Of a DNA stretch of 64,000 bases, positions 11,623-23,100 are shown in pieces (the first letter of the stretch is position 1; every line of letters begins with the position of its first letter). This DNA comes from Fulvia fulva (taxonomy: Eukaryota; Ascomycota; Dothideomycetes; Mycosphaerellales; Mycosphaerellaceae), in the NCBI RefSeq assembly GCF_020509005.1, contig NC_063018.1, positions 372,001 to 436,000 on the forward strand. Reading direction: 5' to 3'. The notes under the pieces were generated by a model that searched no databases, was not told the origin of the DNA, and worked only from the letters and a program-made list of their open reading frames with translations. Made by a program: the position numbers and the translations under genes.

Positions 11623-11637
11623 CCCGGGCTCATAACC
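11623..11637 (-). other. Primer binding site of Copia-A1 (initiator tRNA-Met anticodon-arm type)
   Basis: CCCGGGCTCATAACC on the plus strand abuts the 5' LTR. It matches the anticodon stem-loop of eukaryotic initiator tRNA-Met (CAT anticodon), not the tRNA 3' end. Priming by an internally cleaved half-tRNA-iMet is known for Drosophila copia. The same 15-mer is present at 54967-54981 and 56660-56674. Confidence 0.8.
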
Positions 11638-11872
11638 TGTTGAACAGGTACGGGTGGATGGCAGCGGAGTGGAGTAAGAGATCAATCTTCAACTGACTAA
11701 TAGCACGAGCATGCAGCAATATATCAGGAACCAATATGTTGATTGTGTTGGATGTCTATCTAAGCTAAAGGGGAGAGAAGGTATCTCCCTACAAGCTGAG
11801 TCATCGTGGATGCCTCAGGCTGCCAGATCACTTCCTGATTGTTGACTCCCTTTGAGATGCTACATCTTAACA
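11638..11872 (-). repeat. Copia-A1 5' LTR
   Basis: 235 bp, matching 6258-6492 except for three transitions. It should contain the element promoter, but no motif stands out. Confidence 0.95.
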
Positions 11873-11877
11873 ATACG

Positions 11878-14800
11878 TATACTATCTCGTCGTAGACTTC
11901 TTTATAGATCTATAAGAGTATAGTAGCGAACTCGTCTGCTACCTACTCGTTTACGTCTTCGGTAGGCGGGAGAGGCTCTTCTAGTTCTATACCTATACGA
12001 GGGTAGTAACCTCTCGTAGTATAGAAGGGAGAGTAGCTAGTAGTCTCCGGGTCCTAGTTACGAGTAGCGAACTCTACCGTAGGGATATACTAAGGCCAAT
12101 CCTTCTAGTAGTAGTCGACGAAGTAACGAAGGACCTGCTCGAGGATAGCGTTCGTAATTTCGGTCTATAGCTAAAAACTAGTCGAGAGGTTATACTTAAT
12201 GCCTAGTATAACACATAGACGCTTCTAGAAGTACGAGATAAACTAGGAGCCTCTGTTAGAGGTGATGCTATCCGGGAGGCCTTAAAAGCGCTAGACGAAT
12301 TCGTAGAACAAGCGAGTAGTCTTCTTTACGGTTATACTCTAGTACGGGATTATATACCGGTCCTTAGAGTAACGGTCTACGATTACTAGAAGGGCCTTTA
12401 CCTTCACGCCGCTAAAGGTCTTACCGTAAGGAAGATCGGTAATAAAGTCTATAGTAATATGCTTCTACGGACGATTAGGAGCCGGGAGAGGGTATAAGAG
12501 ACCGTAGGGGCGGTAGCGGTTAGCTTTAGCTCTTCGGCAAGTAGCGTAGTTTAGTACGTAGCGGCGGACGTCCTTCTAGGAATACGGCCACTAGTAATAC
12601 CTAGCGAGGAGCTTATAGGTCTTAGCTACGCCTAGGTGACCTCTAGAGGCGGAGTCGTAGACGATTTAAAGAATCTTAGCTCGGATATTAGAGCCTTCGG
12701 GCTACGGTACGTAAAGCTTCTTACGGAAGTAGACGACACCTTCCTAGAGCTCGTACTTAGATAGCGAGAAGCCCGGGAATGTCCTCGCGCCAGATTTAAG
12801 GGCCTGAACTAACTCTTAGGCGTCTAGGTCGGCATCGTACGCTGTTCGTACTCGTACTATAATACCTTTAGGTTGCTCCTTATTATCAAACCCCTTAAAG
12901 TCTAATTCGGATAAGCCGTCGGTCGTTACTAAGCCCTCTTTATCGTCGTTTAAGTCCTTAGCGTCCGAGGCGTATTCTTTAGGCTCGGATTCATTATTAC
13001 TCTCGTTAAGGTAGGTAGGAGCGAGTACGAGAGTAGTAAAGGAAGCGGCGAGCGTAGGCTAGCCGTTCGATAGGTACTCTCGAAGCTCGGAAGAGAGGTT
13101 ATACTCTTTAATGACTTGTTACTCTACGATTTGCTAGCCCCCTCTTCAATTAACTAGAGAGTTACTAGGGCGGCGGGTAAGGGCGTCGGCTATCGAGTTG
13201 GCCTTACCGGGCGTATACGAGATTATAAAGTTGAACCGGGAGAGGAACTCGCTCTAGCGGGCCTAGCGACGATTAAGTAGCTTGCTCTTTAAAAAGTAGA
13301 CGAGGTTCTTATAGTCGGAGCTTACTTAGACGGGCATAGCAGAGCCTTCGAGCTTAGGGCGCTACTCTTTAAAAGCTTTGACGATAGCGAGAAGCTCCTT
13401 ATCGTAGATCTCGTAGTTATACTCCGTAGCGGTCATCTTCTTAGAGAGGAAGGCGATAGGTAACTAGGGAGATTCAGGCGAGCGGCGTTATAGTAGGACA
13501 CCGCCTACTACGCCGTCGGATACGTTAGTCTCTACACGGGTCTCTAGTTCGAAATCGAAGTGCTATAGAAGCGGGTTCTTAATAAACTTCGCTTTAAGTA
13601 AGTCAAAAGCCTCCTAGCATTCGTCGGTCTAGGCAAACTTCTTACCCTTACGCGTGAGCTTCGTTAAAGGGCGTACTACGCCCGAAAATACGTAGATAAA
13701 GCGGCGGTAGAAGTTAGTAAAGCCTAGGAAACCCTAGACCTCTTTAACGTTCGTAGGAGCATCCTATTCGACGATAGCGTCGATCTTCTCTTAGTCTATC
13801 TTAATGCCGTCTACGGTAATAATCAACCTAAGGAACTTAACTTCGGTCTTCTCAAACTCGTACTTATCGATATCGAGCTATAAGCCGGCGTCTACGAGCT
13901 TCTAAAGGACCTTATAGACGTGCTCGCGGTGCTCCTCCTTAGTCTCGCTATAGACTAGGATGTCGTCGATATAGGTAGTATAGAACTGATCGAGGAACTC
14001 CTAAAGGATATCGTTAATAAAGTTCTAGAAGGTACTAGGCCCGTTATAAACGCCGAAGGGCATAACGAGCGACTCGAATAGCCCGTAGCGAGTACGGAAG
14101 GCTATAAGATACTCGTGTCCTTCTACTATTCGTAACTTGTTAAACGTAGCGATAATATCGAGCTTAGTAAAGTACTTAGCCTTAGAGAGGCGCTCGAGTA
14201 TCTCCTAAATTAACGGTATTAGGTAGCGATTCTTCTTTATAATAGCGTTTAAGCCTCGGTAGTCTACGTAGAAGCGTAGACTACCGCCGGGCTTCTTAAT
14301 AAACATAACGGGACTGCTAGCGCTAGAACGGCTCGCTCGAATAAACCCCTTCTTTAGGTTCTCTTCGAGGTATCTCTTAAGGACGATAAGCTCTTCTCGG
14401 GACATAGAATATAGCGGTCCGAACGGTGTCTCTACACCTTCTTCTAGCTTAATCTTATAGTCGTAAGGGCGATAAGGAGGCAGCTCGTCTACGGCTTTAG
14501 TATCGAATACGTAGAGGATGTAGTATGCCTAAGGAGGGACCTTCGTAGTAGGGTCGGTAGGTATACGCTTCTTATTGAGCTTCTCGAGGGCGATGTCGAT
14601 ATCGCGGAGAGAGGTAGCGAAGACTTAAGCTTTAGGCTACTTAGTAGTAGTAGTAAAGGTAGCGGCGTTTACCTAGAAGATCTTAGTATACTTAGGACCG
14701 CGCTAAGGCGACGGAGAAGGCGGAGGTGCCGGAGGAGCTTCTAGAGGGAAGCTAATAGTAAGGGAAGTCTAGTCGATAATAGGTTAGTATCGTCTAAACT

Positions 14801-15240
14801 AGGGGAGGCCGAGGATAAACTTCTAATACGGTAGGGACGTAAGGAAGCTAGTGATCGATATACGCTTGCCTCCGAGGGTGATTAACGTATATATAACATA
14901 AGTAATCTTACTAGTAGTAGTCTCCGTGCCGTTAAAAAGTTCAAGGGTACGAGGGTACTTTAGTTCCTAGGGTTCGAGGTTAAGAGAGGTCGCGAGTTTA
15001 TAGTCTATAAAAGACTCGCCTAGTACGCTAGTGTCTATAAGAGTGAGATTAGAAGAAGAGAGTTTCTTTAAGCCGATATTTATATTTGTAACGAACGGTT
15101 TATAAGCGTAGTCCTTACCCGTCTCGTCGTATAGGTCTAGCTATACTATATTGATCCTTAACTTCTTTCCTCTCTTTACTTTCGGTAAACGTTATTCTTA
15201 GTCTTTATCGCGTCGATAAGGAAGACCTAGGCTTTTTCCT
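11878..15240 (-). pseudogene. Gypsy-1 pol: protease, RT, RNase H, integrase (heavily RIP-mutated)
   Basis: The minus strand holds a clear RT segment at 14205-14405 ([21 protein letters not shown]) and the active site YIDD at 13962-13973, whose two Asp codons (GACGAC) contain no TpG and survive. The protease triad near 15020-15035 reads D-T-S instead of D-T-G, a change that fits TGGC to TAGC. RNase H lies around 13100-13650 and integrase about 11878-12950, truncated by Copia-A1 and resuming at 6252. Dozens of TAG/TAA codons occur. Confidence 0.8.
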
Positions 15241-15249
15241 ACTTAGCGG

Positions 15250-16380
15250 GAGTAGTAGGAGTAGGCTCGATAGCGCCGATAGCGCCGCGAACCGGGTTAC
15301 GGGCGTTACGGGTAGCGAGCTACGGATAGTTAACTACGATATAGCCTAGACCGCCGTAGTAGGTATAGAGTCCGGCCTAGCGACGGCGAAGCTTCTCTTC
15401 GGGAGTAAGCTTACCGTTAACGAGGCCCTAGACTCGAGGGACGGCGGCACTAGCGCTAAGATCTATAGTATTACCTATAGAGACGGGAGGGAGAGCCGTA
15501 GGAGCGGCGGCGCCTAGTAGAGTAGCGAAGTAGCTTCCGGGACTATAAGGCTAACGACCTTAAGAACGGGAAGCGAGGAGAGAGGCGGTATATTTTATGT
15601 TAGAGTCGAGGCGCTAGTAGGTCTCGACGAGCTTACGGAAGCTTATAGTACCGACGTCCTTGTCCTCGAGGGCTCGAAGAAGCTCTACTAATAAGCAACG
15701 GCGGAGAGTGCTCTTCTTAGTCTCTTCGTTATAGCCGGTAAACCCGATGTCGTGGTTAAAGGCCGCGAGGTACTCGGTAAAGCTCTTGTTCTTCTAGAGG
15801 AGGTTATAGATAGCGTTCTAGGCGGTAGCTCTACGGTCTAGATCACTAAAGGCAGTACGGAGGTCCTATATTAAGGTAAGGACGTCCGGGTAGCTAATAG
15901 TCTACGTAGCGTTATCGATATAGTGTTATACCTAAGCCGCGGCGTCTCCCCGAAGGAGGGAGAAGACGTACGTAACCTTGTCCTTCTCTTACGGAAAGTG
16001 GTCGGTATTAGCTAATAGCTTAATAGTGAGCTATATCTTAAATGCCTCGAACTTACTCTTATTACCGTCGAACTCGTCTAGGCCGTTAACCTTCTTAGAG
16101 AAGTACTAGCGGCGGTTATCGTCGGCGTACGGTACGAGGTTCTAGAAGGTGTTTATAGTACCTTAAAGGTATATTACTTAGTTGTTTGCTTGCTCGACCT
16201 ACTAGGCGGTCTTGCGGAAAGAGGAGACGGTACGGTTAATAAGAGCGTAGGCGGTATCGGGGTTAGCGTTTACCTAGGTACCGAAGGTAGCGGCGTTCGA
16301 GAAGGGGATATTAGCCTACTTACTAAAGTAGAATAGAGTATTTTAGTTATCGAGGTTAACACCTCTATCGGTAGCGTAGT
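15250..16380 (-). pseudogene. Gypsy-1 gag with mutated zinc knuckle
   Basis: The minus-strand gag region lies between protease and the 5' LTR. Near 15325-15370 it reads TYYGGLGYIVVNYP, best explained as a CX2CX4HX4C knuckle whose Cys and His codons became Tyr (TGC to TAC, CAC to TAC). No intact start is identifiable. Confidence 0.6.
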
Positions 16381-16429
16381 TACCTATAAGGATGACTCGA
16401 GTAGTTAACGGTCTGTTAGTCTTTCGTAG

Positions 16430-16948
16430 TATTAGGGCGAGAGCCTAGCCTATAAGATATAAGAGTAAAAGCGAGAATGTAGGTACGAAGTGTAGATATA
16501 AAGGGTATAGTATAATTGCTATATAAAACGAAAGACGAAGAAAGTAAGAGAGGCCTAGGGAAGGCTAGATACTTAAACGCGACCCTCGTAAGTACGTGTC
16601 CCCGTATTAATAGGGCTAACCCGTATAAAGCCGCGCTTAGTAGCTTTACTCAAAACCTTATTCCAACCTACCCTACGTTCCGAGTCTTCTACGTGCTTCT
16701 TCTAGGGTCTAGCGTAGTCGCGGGTGCTCGCGGGAGTACCGTAAGTCATATAGTTACGAGCCGAAGTAAATCTATTAAGGTTTAGTAGAGTAGTGAATTT
16801 AGAGGGCTAGGTCCCGTAGTAAATATTACGGAGTATATAATTCTTAGCGCTTATACACTAAGCTAGACTTTCACTTCTTAACGACTTCTAAGCACTCTAA
16901 GGCTCTTCTGTCCCTACCTTCTATATACTCTATAGGGAGACTATAATA
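16430..16948 (-). repeat. Gypsy-1 5' LTR (heavily RIP-mutated)
   Basis: 519 bp, aligning without gaps to 5052-5570. Differences are almost all C to T at CpA or G to A at TpG in this copy; CpG sites match. An open stretch present in both LTRs is explained by LTR identity and is not called a gene. Confidence 0.93.
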
Positions 16949-16953
16949 TATAG

Positions 16954-17690
16954 GCAGTAGCCTATTGAGACTTAAGGCTATATAAGCTAAGAGTTAGGTA
17001 ACTTAATTAGTTACCTATAGCCTCTTTAAAATAATATGTTAAAAGGCCTCCGTCCTTATAGAAATAAGCGAAGGGTAGTACCCGTAGCTTAAGAAACAAC
17101 TTGTTCGCTATTATTACGATATCGTCGTAATGTCGTAGTCGTCGCAATATCGTAGTCGTCGTAGTGTCGTACTCGTCGCGTAGTCGCGTATATACGTACT
17201 CGGAATAGGAATTACCGCGCCGGAGTAGCGAGTAAGCGAGCTAATCCTAAATTTCTACGTTCTTCTTAATTAATTAGACAGTAGCTCGAATTTATTAGCG
17301 ATAGCTTTTATTCTAAAGGCCCTCTTCCTAAGTACGGACCCTCGAAGAATACCCTACGGACGCTTAAAGAATATCCTTCGTACTCTCGAAGAAGTAATAG
17401 GGTAATAGAGTCTAATTATTATTCTTACTACGGGAGCTTTACGGATATACTTCGTTTACTCTAGCTCGTAAGCTCGCCTCGTTTACTTACGTATACTCTT
17501 TAAGCTACCCTTCGCTTAATAAGTAACTCCTTTCTATGAGTTATTCATAGGTATATATAATATATTATTTACTTTTAAAACACCCTATATAAGCCTATTT
17601 AAGAGCTTCCTATACTTCTAATATAATAGTTATAAGCCCGACGAGCGTTTACTAACCTTTACTACGATAAAGAAGCTTTAAAATAGATTT
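16954..17690. other. RIP-mutated non-coding DNA right of Gypsy-1
   Basis: This is the original right flank of the Gypsy-1 insertion. It is TpA-rich and CpA/TpG-poor, with no recognisable domain in any frame, and contains a short tandem repeat (17129-17179). Its left counterpart (before 5052) is unmutated host DNA. It may be older repeat material too decayed to name. Confidence 0.5.
17129..17179. repeat. Three tandem 17-bp units
   Basis: Units aatgtcgtagtcgtcgc, aatatcgtagtcgtcgt and agtgtcgtactcgtcgc lie in tandem within a wider GTC/GTA-rich tract. They are imperfect, with differences partly of RIP type. Function unknown. Confidence 0.75.
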
Positions 17691-18005
17691 TGTTAAATAG
17701 GTACGGATTAATAGTAGCGGAGTAAAGTAAGAGATTAATCTTTAACTAACTAATAGCACGAGCATATAGTAATATATTAGGAACTAATGTGTTGATTGTG
17801 TTAGATGTCTATCTAAGCTAAAGGGGAGAGAAGGTATCTCCCTATAAGCTAAGTTATCGTAGATACCTTAGGCTACTAGATCACTTCCTAATTATTAACT
17901 CCCTTTAAGATACTATATCTTAATACTCCTACTCATCTCGTATAGGAGGTTATAGCCTACTCACTTCCTATTAATAGTACTTAAACCTTTTCATAATAGG
18001 TTAAG
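17691..18005 (-). mobile_element. Copia-A fragment: 3' LTR plus about 80 bp of internal DNA
   Basis: 17691-17925 is a 235-bp RIP-mutated copy of the Copia-A LTR, followed by the mutated polypurine tract and internal DNA matching 6493-6571 of Copia-A1. It stops at the Gypsy-C1 LTR at 18006, so the rest was removed or displaced by that insertion. Confidence 0.9.
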
Positions 18006-18189
18006 TATAAGGGCGCGCGTACCGTAGGGTCCGAATAAGAGAGTTATTGTTCTACGAAGCTACGAAAGAGGAGCGCGAGGCGCGGCGAAGTTATAAAGCA
18101 AAGCCAAGCCGTACTAAACCGATACGGAAGGTCCGCGGTTCACCCGGGCCGACGTAGCTATAGTAAGGGGTCGCGGGCTACCCGTAATA
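18006..18189 (-). repeat. Gypsy-C1 3' LTR
   Basis: 184 bp (TATAAGGGCGCGCG...ACCCGTAATA), the reverse complement of the C2 LTRs with RIP-type differences. The C-rich tract that follows (gtacccccccc) is the complement of the polypurine tract. Confidence 0.9.
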
Positions 18190-18651
18190 GTACCCCCCCC
18201 TCTTAAAACGCGTCTTAGTCCTCTAAGCGTTATCTATCTTATACGGCCACTTGCCCGTACTACTCTATAACCGTACGAAAGTCTAATTATCCTCTAATGC
18301 CTTATTATTGTCTAGTAACACATCTACATCTAGTCTATCTATAACTAGCCTATCCGCGACCGGCTCCTGTTAAGAAATGCTTAGGGGGACCTAATTAGAT
18401 AGAGCTACGAAGCCTATAGGCGTAGACAACTCCGGCCGGTTATAGTAAAAGTCTATAATAGCGGCGGCCGCGTGTTTAAACATATTCTTAGCCGGTTACT
18501 AGGTCTTACTATCCTCCTTATTCTAATATCTAAGCTATTTTACCTTATACTAAGTGTCTACTTTGCGCTTCTGCCCCTTCTTTACTTTGCCTACTTACTT
18601 ACGGGTATATATATCTAAGATCTTCTCTACCTTATATATATATAGGTATTA
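18190..18651 (-). pseudogene. Gypsy-C1 pol C-terminus
   Basis: Matches the region after the chromodomain in C2 (about 32000-32470) and the same part of C3 (63091-63750). It is cut by LINE-1; the last 15 bases (18637-18651) are one half of the LINE target duplication. Confidence 0.8.
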
Positions 18652-18730
18652 AGGTAAAGTCAATCGGTATCGTATAGCGGTAGCTAAGATATTCCTCCTT
18701 CCGCGTACGTATACCCTATTATAAGGTCTT
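18652..18730 (-). other. Captured fragment of family-E ORF at the LINE-1 5' end
   Basis: Nearly the same sequence occurs at 46665-46740 inside element E1, in the same orientation on the plus strand. On the minus strand both read RKEEYLSYRYTIPI. Similarity stops after gtctta at about 18730. The fragment lies inside the LINE target duplication, so it arrived with the LINE. Confidence 0.75.
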
Positions 18731-18749
18731 AACCGAATATATCTATTTA

Positions 18750-20165
18750 TTAATCGTCGAGAAAAGAATCGGCGCTATCGCTAAATACGACACATTCGAA
18801 AGCCCTTATTAAGGCTATTCTAACGATCTATAAAGTAGGCTACTACCCCTAGAATTAAGGGAGTTCTACCTTATTTAAGTTAGATAGCTTAAAGTTCTCT
18901 TCACCCTAGTTCTTTAGCTCTATAGCCCTAAACGCCGCGGAGGTGCCTAGCTATATTAGGCAACTCCTAGGTAATAGTAGCCTAGGCTACGGCACTACCG
19001 GCGCCTACGGCTCTATAGGCGAAGCTCCCCTAAGATAACTAGTAGCAACTTATAGAGGACGTAAAAAGTATAGAGACTAACGATCAGCTCCTATACCGGT
19101 CTCTATAGGTAATAATCACTTAGCTACGTACGGCGCTAGTACTGTCGTATTACCGAGGGTAATAAGAAATAAGGACGACATCTTAGGCGATTAATAAGGC
19201 CACCCGGAATCAACACCCCTATAGCTAGGCATCGGTCGCAGCTTCGATACTAGGCCCCCGCCTAACGTACGATATAGTTATAATCCGTATTATAGTAAAG
19301 GAAGACTAGGCCGAAGTAGCGAAGCTATCGAACAAGGAGCTCGCCTAGCGAATTAATTAACTAGGGGTGGTCGTAGTGAACTAATAGTCTAACGGTACTC
19401 TATAGATCTATACTAGCTCTACTACTACTAGGAGGCACCTAGAGGCATAGCTATAGTAGGTATCTAAGGTTACGGTATTAGCGAAGGTCTTAACGAAGTA
19501 ATTTACGATCCTAGTCTACGATATGCCTAAAGAGTTCGACCTAACTAACTAAGGTCACCTACGTACTCTCTAAGAGGACAACCCGGTCACTCTTAACTCT
19601 CTAATCTAGAAGGCGACTTAGCTCTATAGGAAATGGCTAGAAGGTAAGAAGGCCTCGGCGCTAATCGTATAGCTATAAGACGCGAAAGCGGCGGATCTAG
19701 TAATAGAACAAGGCCTAATCTAGTAATATAGCCTTAAGATAGTAGAAAAGTACTCCTTATCCTTCCGTGTCCTCTAATACTTCAAAGAATAACAGTATAG
19801 ACACTAAACCTACACGTATATAAATAAGTAGGCCTACTCGAACTGTATAGGAGACTATATATCTAGGGACTATATATCGGCTACGAGGCGGTACGCGAAC
19901 TGTCCGGGGTACTACCTATCGTATAGCGCGGAATGCCCGTAGTAGAAACTAGCGAAAAACAAGGCAATTACAAACAGAACCGTCGCCCTAAGATTCTACG
20001 GCGACCGTAAGGCTAGTCTATACTAGAACTAGCTAGCGGCGGTCGGGTATAAGCGCCCTAGGGCCGAGAATAATATAAAGGATATATAACCTAGGGCGTA
20101 CGGGAGGCTACGTACTCTACTAGTTACGGCGAGGGAATCTAACTAGGCCCGGCTCCCCTTTAGTA
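18750..20165 (+). pseudogene. LINE-1 ORF1 (Gag-like, zinc knuckles), RIP-broken
   Basis: Reading through stops shows an RNA-binding ORF1 protein. A region LIEQGLI..YSLKIVEKYSL precedes three knuckle-like units at about 19775-19945 (YFKE.QYRH..., AYSNCIGDYISRDY, YANCPGYYLSYSAECP). Most Cys and His codons are Tyr, as expected for TGC/TGT/CAC changed by RIP. The start is not identifiable, so the left limit is approximate. Confidence 0.65.
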
Positions 20166-20199
20166 TATAACCGATACGCGTAGACTAGGACGCGCTAGG

Positions 20200-23100
20200 T
20201 AATAGGACATAAGACATTATAGAGGAAATAATTGTCGGTAACGATAACTAGCCTCGACACGCTTAGTATTATCTAGTATAACGTTAACTATAGTAAGGAT
20301 ATAGTATAGAACTATTTCCTATACGAGGCGGACCCGTACGTCTACTACGTCCTAGTAATCTAGGAGCTATAGATTAACCCGTACTATAAGAGACTAACGA
20401 CCTATAAGTTACTAGGCTATACGACATACCTACGAAGTAACGGTAGACTCCGTACGTACTTTTATATTAGTAAGGACATACTAGAGTCCGAATAGGAGAT
20501 AGTGTACTACGTAGACGAAGAAGGCGGGGGAGATATTACCTCCCTCTACATAGGTAGTACTTAGATACACAATATATATATAACCGCTAGCCTTAAGGTC
20601 TAGCCGCGACCTTAGGGTCTATAGACACCTAGACAGTACGCTTAAGAGACAAGGCTACTATATCGTAGTAGGAGACTTTAATTTATACTACCCTTCCTAG
20701 GAAAGCCTTATATAGCCGTACCCTATAGCCGACGAAGTAATTGACTTAATAGCGAGTAACGTAATTGCCCTTAATACCCCGAAGGACCTAGGTACCTAGA
20801 AGAGAGGGGGACTCTAAGGTACGATCGACCTCTCCTAGATCTTAGATAGCTACTACTATATAGTAACCTACTATAGGATCGAACATGAACTCGAGGCGTC
20901 GTTAGACCACATACTAGTCAGGACCTCTATTACGACATAGATATAATATATACTAGAGAGAACCCCTAAGCTAAACTAGAGAAAGGCCTACTAGACTAAT
21001 ATCTAGGTATACCTCGACGACTCCGAGAGGCTAGTCTAGATCGCGTAGTAGCAATACAATAGTAAAGACGAGATAGACGAGGTAGTCTAAGGGTTAATAG
21101 ACGAAATAAGAAAGGCGACCTTACTTTACGTTCCGCTTACCTAACTAACGATATAGTCTAAACTATACTAGACGCTAAAGGATACTACGGTAGTAAGAGA
21201 AGTAAGGAGAGCCCGCCGAGTATAGACGAGTAGCTATAGCGAGGATACCTAGAACATATATAGAGAGGTATACTAATAGAAGAAAGCTACGATACGGAGG
21301 GAGAAAGTAGTTAGCTAGAGAGCTATAGTAGAAGAAATCGCCGACAAGCTAGCGAGGATGTAGAAGCTAGCGAAATGGGCCCGATAGGACCCTATATAGG
21401 GCCCCTCCTTCTCTATCCTAGCGCTATAATCGCCTAGTGGCCCGGTTAGTAACCCCGAGGCCAAGGCGCGTCTACTAGCTAGCAAGTTCTTCCCGCCCCT
21501 AGTCGAGGCTAATCTAAGCGATATAAACAGCTCTACTCCCCTAGCCCCTAGCATCGCGGTCTAATAGGAGGTGTCCGAGGGAGAAGTTGCCGCTATGCTA
21601 AGGAAGTTGCCGGCGAAGAAAGCCCCGGGGCTAGATAGGATCCTAAACGAGCTACTAAAGAAGTATAGAGATCAACTAGCCCTAGTAGTTATAGCGATCT
21701 TTAACGCCTGCCTATAGACCGGGTACTACCTAATAGCTTTTAAACAATCGACGATAGTGGTCCTACGTAAGCCGTAGAAGGAAGACTATACGTAGGTAAA
21801 GTCGTACCGCCTAATTACGCTCCTTAACACTCTTAGGAAGGCGCTTAAGAAGCTAGTTACAACGAGACTCTCCGAGGCGGTAGAGGAACACTCCCTACTC
21901 CCGGACACCTAGATAGGTGCGCGCCTATAGCGATCGACGCTATCCGCGATAGAACTTATCACCTCTTAGGTAAAGGCTATCTAGTATAAGAATAGGGACA
22001 AGGTGGCTTCCTTACTTAGCCTAGATATATCGGGAGCCTTCGACTACGTGTTATACCCGCGGCTACTCTATATCCTAAGGTCGAAAGGACTCTCTAAGTA
22101 GCTTGTCAACTTCGTACGGTCCTACCTCTAAAACCGTAGTACGTCGATCCTAGTCGGCTAGTATAGAAGCCTATTTCAAGCAGTCTATACTAGATTCCCG
22201 TAAGGCTTAACGCTAGTACCTATTCTGTTCCTCTTCTTTATAGCGACGCTACTCCCAGCCCTAGAATCCTAGAACACCGCTACGAGCGGCTTCGTAGACG
22301 ACATAAACATCCTAGCGTAGTCTTCCTCGACTAAGAAGAACTATAGGCTACTAGAAGAGAAGCACAAGATCTACGAGGACTAGGCTAGGAGGCACGGGGC
22401 TCGGTTTACCCTAGAAAAGTACAATCTAATACACTTTACGCGCCGGCTACGGTTCTATAATATACAAGCTTCTATCTAGATATAGGGGCACACGACTAAC
22501 CCGGTAAATCAGCTTAGGATCCTTAGACTATAGGTAGACCCGGCGCTACGGTAGAGGAAGCACGTATAGGTAATATTACGGAAAGCTAAATAGAATATAG
22601 CATTATACTAGAGGCTCACTACGTCTATATAGGGGGCGGACTTCCGGTAGTTACGACTTCTATATACGGCTATTATACGGCCAGTCCTTACCTATAGTAG
22701 CCAAGTGTAGTCCTTAGGCGAGAGGGCCTACCTATCGAAGGGACTCGTCGCGCCGCTAGCGAAGATCTAAAACTAATGCCTAAGGAAGGTTACCGGGGCA
22801 TATAAGTCGACACTAACGAGGATACTTAAGTACGAGACCGCTATACCGCCGATCGACCTATATATCTAGGGACTACGGACCTCCTACTTAGGCAAGTCGG
22901 CACAGTACCTAGTATAGAAGGTCATCGCCAGTGTAGTCGTAAGGGCCCGCGAATCAGTACTAGCGTATAGGGGCATTCGACCCGGAAACGAGCCGAACTA
23001 CCGGGTAAGGGACGAACAGCTAGTAATATAATAGGAAGGTAAGAAATCGTTTATAGAGCAACTATAGAAAGAGAGGTGGAACAACCAGGTTGTAGGGTAT

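Larger units (their letters stand above)
6258..11872 (-). mobile_element. Copia-A1: Ty1/Copia LTR retrotransposon, nested in Gypsy-1
   Basis: Two 235-bp LTRs (TGTTGAAC...CTTAACA) at 6258-6492 and 11638-11872 are flanked by a perfect 5-bp duplication, atacg (6253-6257 and 11873-11877). The primer site is at 11623-11637 and the polypurine tract at 6493-6501, giving minus orientation. The LTRs differ at three sites, all of CpA/TpG-to-TpA type. Most CpA/TpG are retained, so it is much younger than the Gypsy it entered or escaped heavy RIP. Confidence 0.96.
5052..16948 (-). mobile_element. Gypsy-1: chromodomain Ty3/Gypsy LTR retrotransposon, RIP-mutated
   Basis: Two 519-bp LTRs (5052-5570 and 16430-16948) bound the element and are flanked by catag (5047-5051) and tatag (16949-16953), a 5-bp duplication with one C-to-T change. 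A C-rich tract right after the left LTR is the minus-strand polypurine tract, so the element runs right to left. Coding order on the minus strand is Gag, protease, RT, RNase H, integrase, chromodomain. Copia-A1 (6258-11872) interrupts the integrase region; without it the element is about 6.3 kb. Almost all internal CpA/TpG have become TpA, except near the left end. Confidence 0.93.

Noticed and set aside
17129..17179. CRISPR-like array
   Set aside because: Only three directly abutting 17-bp units without spacers, in a eukaryotic repeat region.
21315..21554. Minus-strand open frame of 79 codons
   Set aside because: It is antisense to the linker between endonuclease and RT of LINE-1; RIP-type TAG stops on the sense strand read CTA (Leu) on the other, which keeps antisense frames open.
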